Of a stretch of 64,000 nucleotides of DNA, positions 12,444 through 25,075 are shown one piece after another (position 1 is the first letter of the stretch; each line of letters starts with the position of its first letter). A model generated the notes under the pieces. The model did no database searches, had not been told where the DNA came from, and was given only the letters and a program-made list of their open reading frames with translations. A program made the position numbers and the translations under genes. Source of the stretch: Nicotiana tabacum (taxonomy: Eukaryota > Streptophyta > Magnoliopsida > Solanales > Solanaceae); the NCBI RefSeq assembly GCF_000715075.1, contig NC_134097.1, forward strand, positions 64,141,190 to 64,205,189, given 5' to 3'.

Positions 12444-13994
12444 ATGGCGAGGACATGTGCTTCCTCTTCTACCGCGCAACAGCATGAGCACCCAGCAGCA
12501 GCCCCTAGTAGGGGCAGAGGGCGAGGTCGTGCCAGAGGCCAAGGCCGGGGCAGAGCTTAGCCCCAAGCAGCATTTCCAGCGACGGAGCCTCAGGTCGATT
12601 TTGAGGAGGAGGTTCCGGCCCCAGCTGTTTCGGTGGGCCCAGCTCAGGTCCCTGAGGGTTTTATAGCCACTCTAGTGCTTCAGGATGCTTTGGTCCGACT
12701 GGTAGGCTTTATAGAGGGCATTTCTAGAGCGGGTTTGCTTCTCGTAGCTCCAACCACATCTCAGGCTGGGGGAGGAGTTCAGACTCCCGATACTCGTACT
12801 CCAGAGCCAGTAGCTCCTCAAGCTTAGGTTCCAGCAGTTCAGCCAGCCGTGGCAGTTCAGCTAGCTGTGGCAGCCCAGCCAGGTATTGCGGCTCAGTCCA
12901 GCGATGGTGCGGCTCTGTCCGTGGATGCTTTGTGGAGGCTTAATCGTTTCACCAAGCTCTTCACAACCACATATAGTGGCACCCCCTCAGAGGATGCTCA
13001 GGATTTCATATTCAGCTATCATAAGGTTCTACGGACTATGGGCATTGTAGAGACAAATGGGGTCGACTTCGCCACTTTTCGCCTGGCAGGATCCGCCAAG
13101 ACTTGGTGGAGGGATTTCTGTTTAGCCAGGCCAGCAGGGTCGCCATCATTGACCTGGGATCAGTTTTCAGAGTTATTTGTGGGGAAGTTTCTCCCAGTTA
13201 CTCAGCGAGATGCTCTTCGCATGTAGTTTGAGCGTCTTCAGCAGGGTCCTATGACGGTCACCCAGTATGTGACCCGGTTCATTGATCTTGATCGTCATGC
13301 CATTGTGATACTCCCCACCGATAGAGAGAGGGTGCAAAGGTTTATTGATGGGTTGGCTCAGTCGATCCGTGTTCAGATGGCCATGAGTGCCGATAGTGAG
13401 ATTTCATTTCAGGAGGCGACAGATGGTGCCCACCGGATAGAGATGGCACTTGCTCAGGGAGGTGGTCATGGGTCTGATAAGAGGCGCCGTCATTCTGGTA
13501 GATTCAGTGGTACCTCGTCTGGAGGTAGGGATTCTTATGGTAGAGGCCATCCTTCGAGGCCCTTTCAGTCAACTCTCCAGGCTTCTCATGGTACACCAGG
13601 TGGTCGTGGTTCTCAGCCGTAGTATTCTGACCAGCAGCTCTTCAGTTCACCATTAGCACCTATCAGTGCACCACCACTTCATTATTCTCAGCAGCCGAGG
13701 GCTTGTTATACTTGCGGCGATTTGAGTCACATTGCCAGATATTGCCCTCGAGTTTCCAGCATCTTGCAGCAGCAAGGTTCTCGCCCGATGATCCAGGCAC
13801 CAGTTGCCCCACAGCCTGCCCAGCCAGCTAGAGGTGGGGGTAGAGGACATAGAGGTGGAGGTCGAGGTTTTAGAGGTGGAGCTCAGACCGCTAGAGGTAG
13901 GGGTCAACCAGCAGCAGATCGTCCGAGGGATATGATTCAGGGAGGTGGGGCCCAGCCCCGTTGTTATGCTTTGCCAGCTAGGCCAGAGGCTTAG
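12444..13994 (+). pseudogene. Del/Tekay gag (nucleocapsid polyprotein), stop-riddled
   Basis: A single frame from the ATG at 12,444 (MARTCASSSTAQQHEH) covers a basic, Gly/Arg-rich N-terminus, the retrotransposon gag domain (ALWRLNRFTKLFTTTYSGTP through TQRDALRM at about 12,930-13,223, continuing to 13,480) and a zinc knuckle CYTCGDLSHIARYC at about 13,708-13,749, followed by RGGGRGHRGGG-type repeats. The frame is broken only by TAG stops at 12,558, 12,825, 13,224, 13,620 and 13,992. All five are at positions where CAG (Gln) fits. There is no frameshift, so the frame was probably closed by C-to-T changes alone. The product would form the virus-like particle and bind RNA. Confidence 0.9.
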
Positions 13995-16613
13995 TCATCA
14001 GATGTTGTGATTACAGGTACTATTCCGGTCTGTGACAGGGATGTTTCTGTGCTATTTGATCCCGGATCTACGTATTCATATGTGTCGTCCTATTTTGCAC
14101 TCTATTTGGTTATGCCTAGTGACTCGTTGAGTATTCATGTTTATGTGTCAACACCGGTGGGTGACTCTATTGTGGTCGACCAAGTTCATCGTTCTTGTAT
14201 CGTAGTGTTTGGGGGTCTTGAGACCCGTGTTGATTTGTTGCTTTTGGACATGGTCGACTTTGATGTTATATTGGGGATGGATTGGTTATCCCCGTACCAT
14301 GCTATCTTGGATTGCCATGCCAAGACCGTGACCTTAGCCTTACCGGATTTACCCCGTTTAGAGTGGATAGGGACTTATGGTCATTATACCCACAGTGTTA
14401 TCTCGTATGTGAAAGCTCGGCGTATGGTCGAGAAGGGATGTTTGGCCTACTTAGCATATGTTCGAGATTCTAGCGCGGAGGCCCCTTCTATTGATTCTGT
14501 GCCTATTGTTCGGGAGTTTCCTGAGGTTTTCTCTTCAGACTTGCCGGGTATGCCGCCCGACAGGGATATCGACTTTTGTATTGATTTGCCCCCGGGCACT
14601 CAGCCCATTTCTATCCCGCCATATCGTATGGCCCCGCCGGAGTTGAAAGAGTTAAAGGAACAGCTGTAGGATTTGCTTGAGAAAGGTTTCATTAGACCCA
14701 GTTTTTCGCCTTGGGGTGCGCCGGTGTTGTTTGTTAAGAAAAAGGATGGTTCGATGAGAATATGCATCGATTACCGGCAAATGAACAAGGTTACAATTAA
14801 GAATAAGTATCCACTGCCGAGGATCGACGATTTATTCGACCAACTTCAGGGTGCGAGGGTGTTTTCAAAGATAGATTTGAGATCTAGCTACCACCAACTG
14901 AGGATTAGGGCGTATGATGTCCCTAAGACAGCATTTCGCACTCGGTATGGGCACTATGAGTTTTTGGTTACGTCATTTGGATTGACTAATGCCCCAATAG
15001 CGTTCATGGAGTTGATGAACCGAGTGTTCAGACCTTATTTGGACTTGTTCGTGGTAGTCTTCATTGACGATATTCTTATATACTCCCGAAGTCAGGAGGA
15101 GCATGAGCAACACCTCAGAGTGGTCCTTCAGACCCTAAAGGATAGTCAGTTGTATGCTAAGTTCTCAAAGTGCGAGTTTTGGTTGAGTTCGGTCGCATTC
15201 CTGGGTCATGTCGTATCAGCAGCAGGTATTCAGGTAGACCCGAAGAAGATAGAGGCAGTCAAGAACTGGCCTCGACCAGCTTTAGCTACGGATATTCGGA
15301 GTTTCCTGGGGTTGGCAGGTTACTACCGTCGGTTCGTGGAGGGGTTTTCATCCATTGCAGCCTCTATGACCAGATTGACCCAGAAGGGTGCCCAGTTTAG
15401 GTGGTCAGACGTGTGTGATGCGAGCTTCCAGAAGCTCAAGACGGCTTTGACTACGACACCGGTATTGGTTCTGCCCACAGGTTTAGGGCCATATACGGTC
15501 TATTGTGATGCGTCTCATATTGGGCTTGGTGCAGTGTTGATGCAGGAAGGCAAGGTCATTGCTTATGCTTCGAGGCAGTTGAAGATCCACGAGAAGAATT
15601 ATCCGGTTTATGATCTCGAGTTGGCAGCCATTGTTCATGCCCTGAAGATCTGGAGGCATTACTTATGTGGCGTGACGTGTGAGGTTTACACTGATCACAA
15701 GAGTCTTCAGTATCTGTTCAAGCAGAAAGAGTTGAATTTGAGGCAGAGGAGGTGGTTAGAGTTGCTAAAGGATTATGATGTTACTATCTTATACCACCCG
15801 GGGAAGGCCAATGTGGTGGCCGATGCATTGAGCAGGAAGTCCGCCAGCATGGGTAGTCTTGCTTATATTCCAGTCAGCCAGAGATCACTTGCTTTGGATG
15901 TTCAGGCCTTGGCCAATCGTCTTGTGAGGTTGGATATTTCTGAGCCTAGCAGAGTGTTAGCTTGCACGGTTGCTCGTTCCTCACTATTAGAGCGTATCCG
16001 TGAGCGGCAGTTTGAGGATCCCCATTTGTGTGTCTTGAGAGACACGGTGCAGCGTGGAGGTGCCAAGAAAGTAACCTTAGATGATGATGGTGTATTGAGA
16101 TTGCAGGGGCGAGTTTGTGTGCCCAATGTTGATGGGATTCGAGAGTTGATCTTAGCGGAGGCCCACAGTTCTCGGTATTCTATTCACCCGGGCACCGCGA
16201 AGATGTATCAGGATCTGAGGCAGCACTATTGGTGGCGTAAGATGAAGAAAGACATCGTTGCGCACGTGGCTCGGTGTTCGAATTGTGAGCAGGTTAAGTA
16301 CGAGCATCAAAGACCCTGTGGTCTATTTCAGAGGATTGCACTTCCCGAGTGGAAGTGGGAGAGGATTACGATGGATTTCGTTACTGGACTCCCGATGACT
16401 CGGAAAAAGTTTGATGCAGTTTGGGTCATTGTTGATAGGCTGACCAAGTCAGCGCATTTTGTTCCTGTTGCAGCCACCTATTCGTCCGAAAGGTTAGCCG
16501 AGATTTATATTAGGGAGATTGTTCGCTATCTATCATTTCGGATCGGGGTACGCAGTTTACCTTGCATTTCTGGAGATCGGTTCAGCAAGAGTTGGGCACC
16601 CAGGTTGAGTTGA
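13995..16613 (+). pseudogene. Del/Tekay protease-RT-RNase H-integrase (5' part)
   Basis: The same frame as gag continues. Protease motif LFDPGSTYSYVSS lies near 14,050. A TAG at 14,667 replaces the Gln in the EQLQDLLEKG block that opens RT. The RT palm carries [13 protein letters not shown] near 15,055-15,090. RNase H follows with [23 protein letters not shown] and [10 protein letters not shown]. The integrase zinc finger is [10 protein letters not shown] through CSNCEQVK (16,165-16,300), and the core opens with [10 protein letters not shown] and [11 protein letters not shown]. Near 16,525 a small deletion and rearrangement removes the stretch that leads into the second catalytic Asp and shifts the frame, so this frame ends at 16,613. 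Confidence 0.9.
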
Positions 16614-17443
16614 GAACAATATTTCATCCCCAGACGGACGGTCAGTCTGAGAGGACTATTCAGATTCTTGAGGACATGCTCCGAGCCTGTGTCATTGAAT
16701 TTGGAGGCTCGTGGGACCAGTTTTTGCCTTTAGCAGAGTTCGCCTACAACAACAGCTACCAGTCCAGCATTCAGATGGCTCCATATGAGGCGTTGTATGG
16801 TAGGTGATGTCGGTCTCCAGTTGGATGGTTTGAGCCGGGAGAGGCTCGATTATTGGGTACGGATCTGGTTCAGGAGGCTTTGGACAAGGTCAGGATTATT
16901 CAGGATAGACTTCGTACAGCTCAGTCCAGACAGAAGAGTTATGCAGACCGCAAGGTCAGAGATGTTGCTTTCAAGGTCGGTGAGCGGGTATTGCTCCGTG
17001 TATCACCTATGAAGGGCGTGATGAGATTTGGGAAGAAGGGCAAGCTCAGCCCTAGGTTCATCGGTCCATTTGAGATTCTTGATCGTGTGGGAGAGGTGGC
17101 TTATAGACTTGCCTTGCCACCTAGCTTGTCAGCTGTGCATCCCGTGTTTCATGTATCTATGCTCCGGAAGTATCGCGGAGATCCATCGCACGTGTTGGAT
17201 TTCAGCACTGTCCAATTGGACAAGGATCTGTCATATGAGGAGGAGCCGGTGGCTATTCTAGACCGGCAGGTTCGACAGTTGAGGTCGGAGAGTTTTCCTT
17301 CGGTGCGTGTTCAGTGTAGAGGTCAGCCTCCTGAGGTATCGACTTGGGAGTCCGAGTCCGATATGCGGAGCCGTTATCCTCATTTATTTCCCGACTCAGG
17401 TACTTCTTTCTTTTGTCCGTTCGAGGATGAACAGTTGTTTTAG
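16562..17443 (+). pseudogene. Del/Tekay integrase C-terminus with chromodomain
   Basis: After the frameshift the integrase resumes in another frame: FHPQTDGQSERTIQILEDML contains the catalytic Glu, followed by AYNNSYQSSIQMAPYEALYG. A TGA at 16,806-16,808 sits where relatives have the first Arg of RCRSPVG, a CpG C-to-T change. The rest is open to the TAG at 17,441-17,443 and includes [12 protein letters not shown] and a C-terminal chromodomain ([16 protein letters not shown] then [17 protein letters not shown]). The domain's WRGQ tryptophan reads Cys here. The chromodomain is thought to steer integration to heterochromatin in this lineage. Confidence 0.9.
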
Positions 17444-17453
17444 AGGTGGAGAA
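17441..17453 (+). other. Polypurine tract of the Del/Tekay element
   Basis: TAGAGGTGGAGAA lies directly before the 3' LTR and overlaps the polyprotein stop codon. It is the likely plus-strand primer. Confidence 0.7.
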
Positions 17454-18180
17454 TGTGACGAACCAAGGGGTCATCACCGTAATTCTTCCTTGTTCCGTGC
17501 TCCCGAGGCCTTGAAAACCTCGCTTTTAGTTGCCTCGATTGTCGTGCGCAGTTCGGGCACGTAGTCGGAAAGTTTTTATGGTAGAATATGTGAATTATGT
17601 GAAACATTTGATGAATTTTGGTATTAATATGCATAATGTTGACTTCGGTCAACATTTTGGGTAAACGGACCCGGACCTGTGATTTGACGGTCCCGGAGGG
17701 TTCGTAGAAAAATATGGGACTTGGGCGTGTGCACAGAATCAAATTCTGAGGTACCAAGCCCGATAAATGAATTTTTGAAAGAAATTGTTTTTATGAAGTT
17801 TGATATGAAAATTTGAAATGAAAAGGAGTTAGAAAATATAGGTATCGGGCTCGTATTTTGGTTCCGACGCCCGGTATAAGTCTTTAATATGTGTTAAGCA
17901 CTATCTGTAAAGTTTGGCTAAAAACGGACGTCATATGACGTGTTTCGGACTAAAAATGGAGAGTTTGAGTTATGAAAGTTGAAGAAAGAAAATCATGTGT
18001 CTGAGGCTTGATCCTATGTATATGATGTTATTTTGGCGATTTGATCGCACGAGTAAGTCCGTAAGATATTTTTAAGGTTGTGTGCATGTTTGGTTTGAAG
18101 CCCCGAGGGCTCGGGTGTTTTTTGAATGGGGCCCGGGAGGTCTTGGACTTAAGAAAATGCAGGTTCAGGTGTTGCAGACA

Positions 18181-18402
18181 CCAGCGCGGCCGCGGTCATT
18201 TCCGCGCGGTCCGTGCTGGAGCCGCGCGGCCGCAATGCATTTTTGTGCGGTCTGCATGGCTGAGTCTGAGGGCTAGGGTTTCAGGTTAGCCAGCGCGGCC
18301 GCGCACCAAAACAGTGCGGTCTGTGCTGGAAGGGTTCAGAGAAGCCCCACTTTTCTCCCACTCGGTGCGGCCGCAACTCATTTTTGTGCGGTACGCGCCA
18401 GG
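18181..18402 (+). repeat. Four GC-rich hairpin units in the 3' LTR
   Basis: Same design as in the 5' LTR, with a few C-to-T or G-to-A changes in the arms, for example GCGGTCTGTGC in place of GTGGTCCGCGC in the third unit. The positions within the LTR are the same. Confidence 0.85.
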
Positions 18403-19320
18403 TCCTCAGAAAGGTATACAAGTTCGGAAAATTTCAGTCATTTTTCACTTTTCAAAAACCCAAAACCTAAGAGGCGATTTTCCAAACAACTTTTTTTCTC
18501 CAAAACGATTGGTAAGTGATTTCTAACTTAATTTCTTTATTCCTTAACATCTTTTAACATAATTTCAACTTCAAAACAATGATTTTCATGGGGAAAATTG
18601 GGTGTTTTGGGTAGAACTTAGGTTTTCTACAAATTGAGAAGTTGGACCTCAATTTGGGGTCCGATTTAAAAACAAATCATCTATTGGGATTCATGGGGGT
18701 ATGGGTAACCGGGTTTTGGTCCGAACCTCGAGTTTCGACCACGTGGGTCCGGGGGTATTTTTGACCTTTTTGGTAAAAACCTTGAAAAATCTATTTTCAT
18801 GCATTGGGGATGATTCATTTAGTAATTATTAATGTGATTAAGTAACTTATGACTAGATTCGAGTGGATTGGTGGTGGAATCAAGAGGTAAAGCTATACTA
18901 GAAGCGTGAGTTGAGTTTGGAGCATTCGAGGTAAGTGTTTGTTCTAACTTTGGCTTGAGGGAATAGGATTAGGATGATATTTGCTACTTGCTAATGTGGA
19001 GTACGGTGTATAGGCATGGTGACGGTTATCTATGCACCGGAGTCTAGCATGACCATGAGTCTTGATTGCTTTTAATTCGAATAATGTGACACAAGCTCCT
19101 TGTTTATTTGATAAGTTTCATATAATGTGAACGATTGAGGAAGAATGATTTAAAAGGAGAATGTGTTGTGAATACTCCCTTGCCGGGATGTGTAGACTGA
19201 TATATATATTCTCCCTTGTCGGGATATTTTGGGTTGTTAGCTGTACCCTTGCCGGGTTAAAGGTATTGAGTTGTTATTCTCCCCTGAAGGGATCTACTAT
19301 ATGAAGTCAGATATTATAAA

Positions 19321-19575
19321 CTATATTATGGGATCGTGTGGCACGCCATCCACTTATATATGATATTATGGGATCGTGTGGCACGCCGTCCACTTATATA
19401 TGATATTATGGGATCGTGTGGCACGCCGTCCACTTATATATGATATTATGGGATTGTGTGGCACGCCGTCCACTTATATATGATATTATGGGATCGTGTG
19501 GCACGCCGTCCACTTATATATGATATTATGGGATCGTGTGGCACGCCGTCCACTATATATATATATATATATATC
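19321..19575 (+). repeat. Six 40-bp repeats plus TA microsatellite in the 3' LTR
   Basis: Six copies of the GATATTATGGGATCGTGTGG-type unit start at 19,321 and every 40 bases to 19,521, followed by about eleven TA steps. The TA run is longer than in the 5' LTR, the only visible length change here. Confidence 0.95.
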
Positions 19576-20248
19576 ATGGAAACCGGAGTTTCTTCTATTT
19601 ATTTCCGATATTTCATTTTTATCTGTTACTCCCCGATAGCATGTCCCCTCCCAGTTTTACTTTGTATTATCTTGTTATTTTTTTCTTGCACTTGTTGTAT
19701 ATATATCTATACAATTTAATTGTGGTAGGTACTGTCTAGCCTCGTCACTACTTCGCCGGGGTTAGGCCAGGCACTTACCAGCACATGGGGTCGGTTTTGC
19801 TGATGCTACACTCTGTGTATTTTTGGTGCACAGATCAGGGAGCAGCTTACTGACCGCAGCAGTAGGACTTCTGGGAGCTATCTTCAGTCCAGGGACTCTC
19901 GAGGTAGCCTAGCTGGCATTCGCAGGCCGAAGTCCCTTTCCATGTTTTTTTTGTTTGTTTATCTTGTATCAGACAAACATGATGTATTTTCCCTTCACAC
20001 ATTTATTGTAGTATTTTGTAGTAGTCCGTGAGCTAGTGACACCAGACCCTGGGTAGCATTTTGGTTCAAACTTCAGCACTTTTGGTTTTCAGTTGCTTTA
20101 GATTTAAAGTCTTCCGCTTAGATTTTGTCTCATTTATTATATTGTTTGAAAGAAAGCAGGAAAGGTGTTTTAAATATTTGGCTTGCCTAGCTCCGATAGT
20201 AGGCGCCATCACGACACCCGATGGTGGGAAATCCGGGTCGTGACACCC

Positions 20249-21323
20249 CTGAACTCAGAAAAAAACTCATTCAATTCCTTATTAATTACATCGACTATTT
20301 CTCTTGGTCACACTTAGATATGACAGGAATCCCGCCGGAAATAACCACCCACCGATTGAGTGTCGACCCCAGGTTTAAACCGGTGAAGAATAAAAGAAGA
20401 CCCCAGTCAGAAGTAAAACACGCATTTATCAAGGATGAGGTAACGAAACTCCTTAAAATAGGGTATATTAGGGAGGTAAAGTGCCCCGAATGGCTGGCCA
20501 ATGTAGTGGTAGTGCCCAAAAAGTGAAATAAGTTAAGAATGTGCGTAGATTATAAAGACTTAAATAAGGTGTGCCCCAAGGATTCATTCTGATAGCCTAA
20601 CATCGATCGTCTGATCGATGCCACGGCCGGCCACGAGACCCTTACATTTCTCGACCCCTACTCAGGGTATAATCAAATTCAAATAAACCCCGAAGATAGG
20701 GAATAGACTTCGTTCATTATGAAGTTTGGTACATACTGTTACAATGTAATACCCTTCAGGCTGAAAAACGCAAGGGCTATGTACCAACATATAGTTAATA
20801 AAATGTTCATGCATCAAATAGTCAAATCCATGGAAGTTTATATTGATGACATGCTAGTTAAGTCCCAACATGCAGAGGACCATTTGACTCATTTGCAGGA
20901 AACATTCAACATCTCAGAAGTTACAACATGAAGCTTAACCCTGAGAAATGTGCCTTCGGAGTGGGTTCGGGCAAATTCTTAGGCTTCATGGTATCGAACA
21001 GAGGGATCGAGATCAACCCCGACAAAATCAAGGCCATTAAAGAATTCACGATGATAAATAATGTAAAGGTCGTGCAACGGCTGACAGGGCAGATAGCAGC
21101 TCTGGGCAGATTCATATCAAGATTACCAGACATGAGTCATCATTTCTTCCCTTTTCTCAAAAAGAAAAACAACTTTGAATGGACTCTAGAATGCCAGCAT
21201 GCCTTAGAGGAATTGAAGCAATATCTGCCTAGTCTGCCTTTGCTCCACACGCCAAAAGAGGATGAAACGCTATATCTATACCTGGCCGTATCTGAGATAG
21301 CGGTAAGCGGTGTGCTAGTTTGA
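20249..21323 (+). pseudogene. Tat reverse transcriptase (continuation of the split element)
   Basis: The frame resumes with TPELRKKLIQFLINYIDYFS, directly continuing the block that ends at 9,460. RT landmarks are WLANVVVVPKK, RMCVDYKDLNK, the palm VYIDDMLVKS near 20,837-20,866, then NPEKCAFGVGSGKFLGF. In-frame stops lie near 20,524, 20,592-20,597 and 20,704, and a frameshift falls near 20,930. The product would copy element RNA into DNA. It is inactive here. Confidence 0.9.
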
Positions 21324-22133
21324 GAAGAGCAAGGTACGCAATTCCCTATTTATTATGTGAGTCGGACCGTATGGGATGCTAGAACCAGGTATCCGCACCT
21401 AGAAAAATTAGCTTTTGCGTTAATAAGCGCATCGCCAAAATTGAAACCCTATTTTCAATGCCACCATATTTGTGTTTTAACAACGTACCCTCTCCCTAAC
21501 ATATAGCATAAGCCCGAACAATCGGGCCGATTGGCCAAATGGGCCATCGAACTCGGGGGGTATGATATCGAGTATCAACCCTGAGTGTCCATCAAGTCCT
21601 AGATTCTGGCGGATTTCGTGGCCGACTTCTCTCCCTCCCTCGTACCCAAGGTAGAAAGTGAACTTTTACTAAAATCAAGCACATATTCCAGGATATAGAC
21701 CCTGTTCACTGACAGCGCCACGAACGTGAGAGGATCCAGACTTGGTATAGTTCTGAAGCTGCCTACGGGTGGCATAATCAGGCAATCTATAAAAATGCAA
21801 GATTGACTAACAATGAAGTCGGGTATGAGGCTATGATTGCAGGTTTAGAATTGGCCAAAAGCCTAGGAGATGAGATCGTCGAAGCAAAATGCGATTCACT
21901 CCTGGTAGTAAATCAGGTAAATGGGAGCTACGAGGTCCGAGAAGACAGTATGCAAAGGTACTTGGACAAAATCCAAGTCACATTACGTCATTTTAAAGAA
22001 TGGACCCTGGTCCACATACCTCAGGATTAGAATAGTGAGGTCGATACCCTCACAAACCTAGGATCATCTGTTAAAGAAGATGACCTACTCCCCGGGGCTA
22101 TTATTCAGCTGTCCAAATCAGTGGTCGAGTAAG
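21324..22133 (+). pseudogene. Tat RNase H remnant plus archaeal-type RNase H
   Basis: A decayed first RNase H (FPIYYVSRTVWDAR, LEKLAFALISAS, ILADFVADFS) is followed by a second RNase H of the archaeal-like type: FTDSATNVRGS, NNEVGYEAMIAGLELAKSLG and AKCDSLLVVNQVNG supply Asp, Glu and Asp of the active site. Possession of this second domain is characteristic of the Tat lineage. Stops occur at about 21,321-21,323, near 21,504-21,506 and at 22,028-22,030. Confidence 0.85.
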
Positions 22134-23391
22134 GTCATGCCGAGATTAATTCTACTAGCCTAATATAGTATTGGAGAAATAAATATATTGACTATGTGAA
22201 AGAAGGAAAATTACCCACGGATACAAAGGAATAGAGGGCCCTACGAACCAAAGTAACCCGGTTCTCGCTCAACGAAAATGAGACTTTGTACAGAAGAACT
22301 TTCGATGGCACCCTAGAAGTATGTCTGGGGCCAGGAGACACATATTATGTACTCCGAGAAATTCATGAGGGTACTTGCGGAAACCACTCCGGCATCGATT
22401 CCTTAGTCAGAAAGGTAATCAGGGCAGGCTACTACTAGGACAACATGGAAAAAGACACTAAGTAATTCATCCGAAATTGCGACAAAGGCCAGATATTTTC
22501 CCCTATGATTAACCAATCCGGCGAACAACTACATTCGGTCTTATCGACATCGTCGGCCCTTTGCCAATGGCACCAGGTAAAGCTAGATTCATTCTGTTTA
22601 TGACTAATTACTTCTCAAAATGGGTGGAAACGCAGGCCTTCGAAAATATAAGAGAAAAAGAAGTCATTGCCTTCATATGGGACCATATTATGTGTCGATT
22701 CGGGATTCCTTCCAAGATAACATGCGATAATGGGAGGCAGTTCATCGGAAGCAAAGTAATATAGTACCTCGAGAATCACAAAACCAAAAGAATCTTGTCG
22801 ACGCCCTACCACCCATATGCAAACGGCCAGGCCGAGTTCACAAACAAAACCATCATCCAAAACTTAAAAAATAAGTTGGAAAGTGCTAAAGGAAAATGGA
22901 GAGAAATATTGCTCGAAGTGCTATGGGCATACCGAACAACTCCAAAATCAAGCATAGGGGAAACACCTTTCTCTCTAGCATATGGTGTCGATGTTTTGAT
23001 ACTAGTTGAGGTTGGGGAGCCAAGTTCAAGATTCTGACACACCACTGAGAGCTCGAAAAATGAGGCCATGACTACGGCCCTCGAACTATTGGATGAAAAG
23101 CGACAAGCCTCGCTGGTCCAAATGGCCACCCCAAAGTAAAGGATCGAAAGGTATTATAACAGGAGAATAAACCTCCGACATCTCGGAGTCGGGGACTTGG
23201 TCCTAAGAAAAGTCACCCTCAACACCCGAAAACCTAATGAAGGAAACCTAGGCCAAAATTGGGAAGGACCGTACCGCGTCATCGGAGTAATCAAAAAAGG
23301 GTCCTACAAGCTCTCTACTATGGAAGGTGAGCAGCTTCCAAGCAATTAGAACATATCAATGTTGAAGCGATACTACTGCAGAGGTGTCTGA
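22134..23391 (+). pseudogene. Tat integrase with altered catalytic residue
   Basis: The zinc-finger part (HEGTCGNHSG and a NCDKGQ block) has lost one Cys to Gly. The core reads FMTNYFSKWVE, so the first catalytic Asp is Asn (codon 22,606-22,608). The second is present in ITCDNGRQFIG and the Glu in NGQAEFTNKTI. It continues through LLEVLWAYRTTPKSSIGETP to a C-terminal LKRYYCRGV and a stop at 23,389-23,391. Several stops interrupt it (for example near 22,438, 22,761 and 23,035). Confidence 0.9.
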
Positions 23392-25075
23392 TGAAAGATT
23401 CTAAAACATCCTTGAGCTCGAGGACATCGGGATCTTAAAAGCATGCGCTGCACTCTTTTCCTTCGACCAGATTTTGTCCCTAGAAGGGTTTTTACTGGCA
23501 AGGTTTTTAACGAGTCAACATTTATATGCTATTTAAGGAAGACCCAACAATTATTCAAGGCTTCCTTTGCAATCAACCTCAAATACTGCGGGGCATCCTC
23601 CCAGAAGGTTACCCACTAGGAGAAGCCAACATGCGCTAAGTGGGTTCTCAATAGGAAAATAATGTACCGGGCCAAATGATCGAACGTACCGTGTCTGCAT
23701 AGAACAACCGAGCCCGTAACAACCAAAACATGTATTCTTGTACCAAGTAATCAAAGGAACTTAGTATTTTTGCAAAAACGGCTCCTCTGTCAAAAATGTC
23801 CCGAACACTCGGGGATTGGCGTCAATAACTCAAAACAATGCGACCCCCGGGTCGGAGATCCTAACTCATATGCCCTCAATGATATAATATCAAGATCACA
23901 AAATAGCTCCAAAGCCAAAAAATGTCCCAAACACTCGGGGTCTGGTATCGAAAACTCAAGGCCACATGACCTCCGGGTCAGAAACTCCATTATTGCAAGC
24001 CCTCAATGAGGCAATACCAAGTTTACAAATAATGGCTCCCGAGCCAAGAAACCCTCGATGACTCGGGGACTGCCGCCAATCGCCACCCCCATCGACTTAT
24101 CAAAACCCGAGGCCGTAAGACCATATGCGGGCAACCTCGGTCTCGTAAGACCTATATAAGGCAACAACAATATCTATAAGACGTCAAGCAAGACATGAAC
24201 CACACTTGTACCAAGTAACAGTATCTGTAAGACCTCAAGAAAGCCATGAACGACACTTGTACCAAGTGACAATATCTGTAAGACCTCAAGTAAGGCATGA
24301 ACCACCCTTGTACCAAGTGACAAAATCTGTAAGACCTCAAGCAAGGCATAAACCATACTTGTATCAAGTATCCAAAAATGTAAGACCTCAAAGGTATGTA
24401 AAACTTGTAAGACCTTTCTAAAGGAATAAATCTCAATGTTAAGGCTATATATCGGAATTGTAAGACCCCTAAAAAGGCATACCCTCGATATAGAAGCTGA
24501 GACAACTTCACTCCAAACTGAATGGCTCTGGTCAAACACAAATGACTACGATCACAAGTCTGTACCAGCAAAACTAACATGACTCGGGGACGCCCGACCA
24601 TCGCTATAAAATCACATGCCTTCAACTACTTCGAATATACTTCGAAAAGAACCGATTAAACAGGCTACCCTCGACATATAAGGACTCACAATCATGGTTC
24701 CTATCGAACCGTCGAAGAGTCAAGCAAACACAAGTTAAAAAAGTCATTAACAAGGGAAAATTAAAGCCCATAAAATGTCGTACCGACCCAATGCTTAAGA
24801 GCCACTATCACCATCGTATATAAAAGGTCGTGCCGACCCAATGCATAAGAGCCACTATTGTCAGCCCATACAAAAGGTCATATCAACCCAATGCGTCAGA
24901 GCTACTATTGCCAGCCCATACTAAAGGCCGTACTAGCCCAATGCATAAGAGCTTAAGGTCTAGCTTTAAATTCAAAAACTTGAGGGTCGAATGAGCTCGA
25001 GTCAAAACCCGATTCGGAGACTGAACCCAAAACAGTTAACTAAATATGCCTAAGAGCAAAAGCGTAAGAGCCACT
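23392..25075 (+). repeat. Tat 3' UTR with three kinds of tandem repeats
   Basis: No sense coding frame is seen. A roughly 125-bp unit holding AATGTCCCRAACACTCGGGG occurs twice (23,798-24,047). About five copies of a 51-bp unit with CTGTAAGACCTCAAG and CTTGTACCAAGTGAC lie at 24,165-24,410. About four copies of a 50-60-bp unit with CCGACCCAATGCATAAGAGC lie at 24,770-24,975. That last array continues past the solo LTR at 27,893-27,995. Such arrays are typical of Tat 3' regions. Confidence 0.85.

Larger units (their letters stand above)
9463..20245 (+). mobile_element. Complete Del/Tekay chromovirus (Ty3/gypsy), 10.8 kb, nested in the Tat element
   Basis: Two LTRs of about 2.79 kb flank gag, protease, RT, RNase H, integrase and a chromodomain. 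The LTRs start TGTGACGA and end GTGACA. A PBS matching initiator tRNA-Met follows the 5' LTR and a purine tract precedes the 3' LTR. The flanks are CCCCC on the left and CCCCT on the right, a C-run target duplication whose exact length is ambiguous. Removing the element restores the order of Tat coding blocks. The LTRs differ by scattered substitutions (several per 100 bases in the first part), so the insertion is not recent. All coding frames carry stops. Confidence 0.95.
17454..20245 (+). mobile_element. 3' LTR of the Del/Tekay element
   Basis: It begins TGTGACGAACCAAGG and ends GTCGTGACA at the junction with Tat sequence. It carries the same internal landmarks as the 5' LTR: the hairpin array at 18,181-18,402, six 40-bp repeats at 19,321-19,555 and a longer TA run (to about 19,575). 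Substitutions against the 5' LTR are scattered. Confidence 0.95.

Noticed and set aside
23798..24410. Long minus-strand frames in the Tat 3' UTR
   Set aside because: They run through tandem repeats and their protein is itself a repeat; no family motif.
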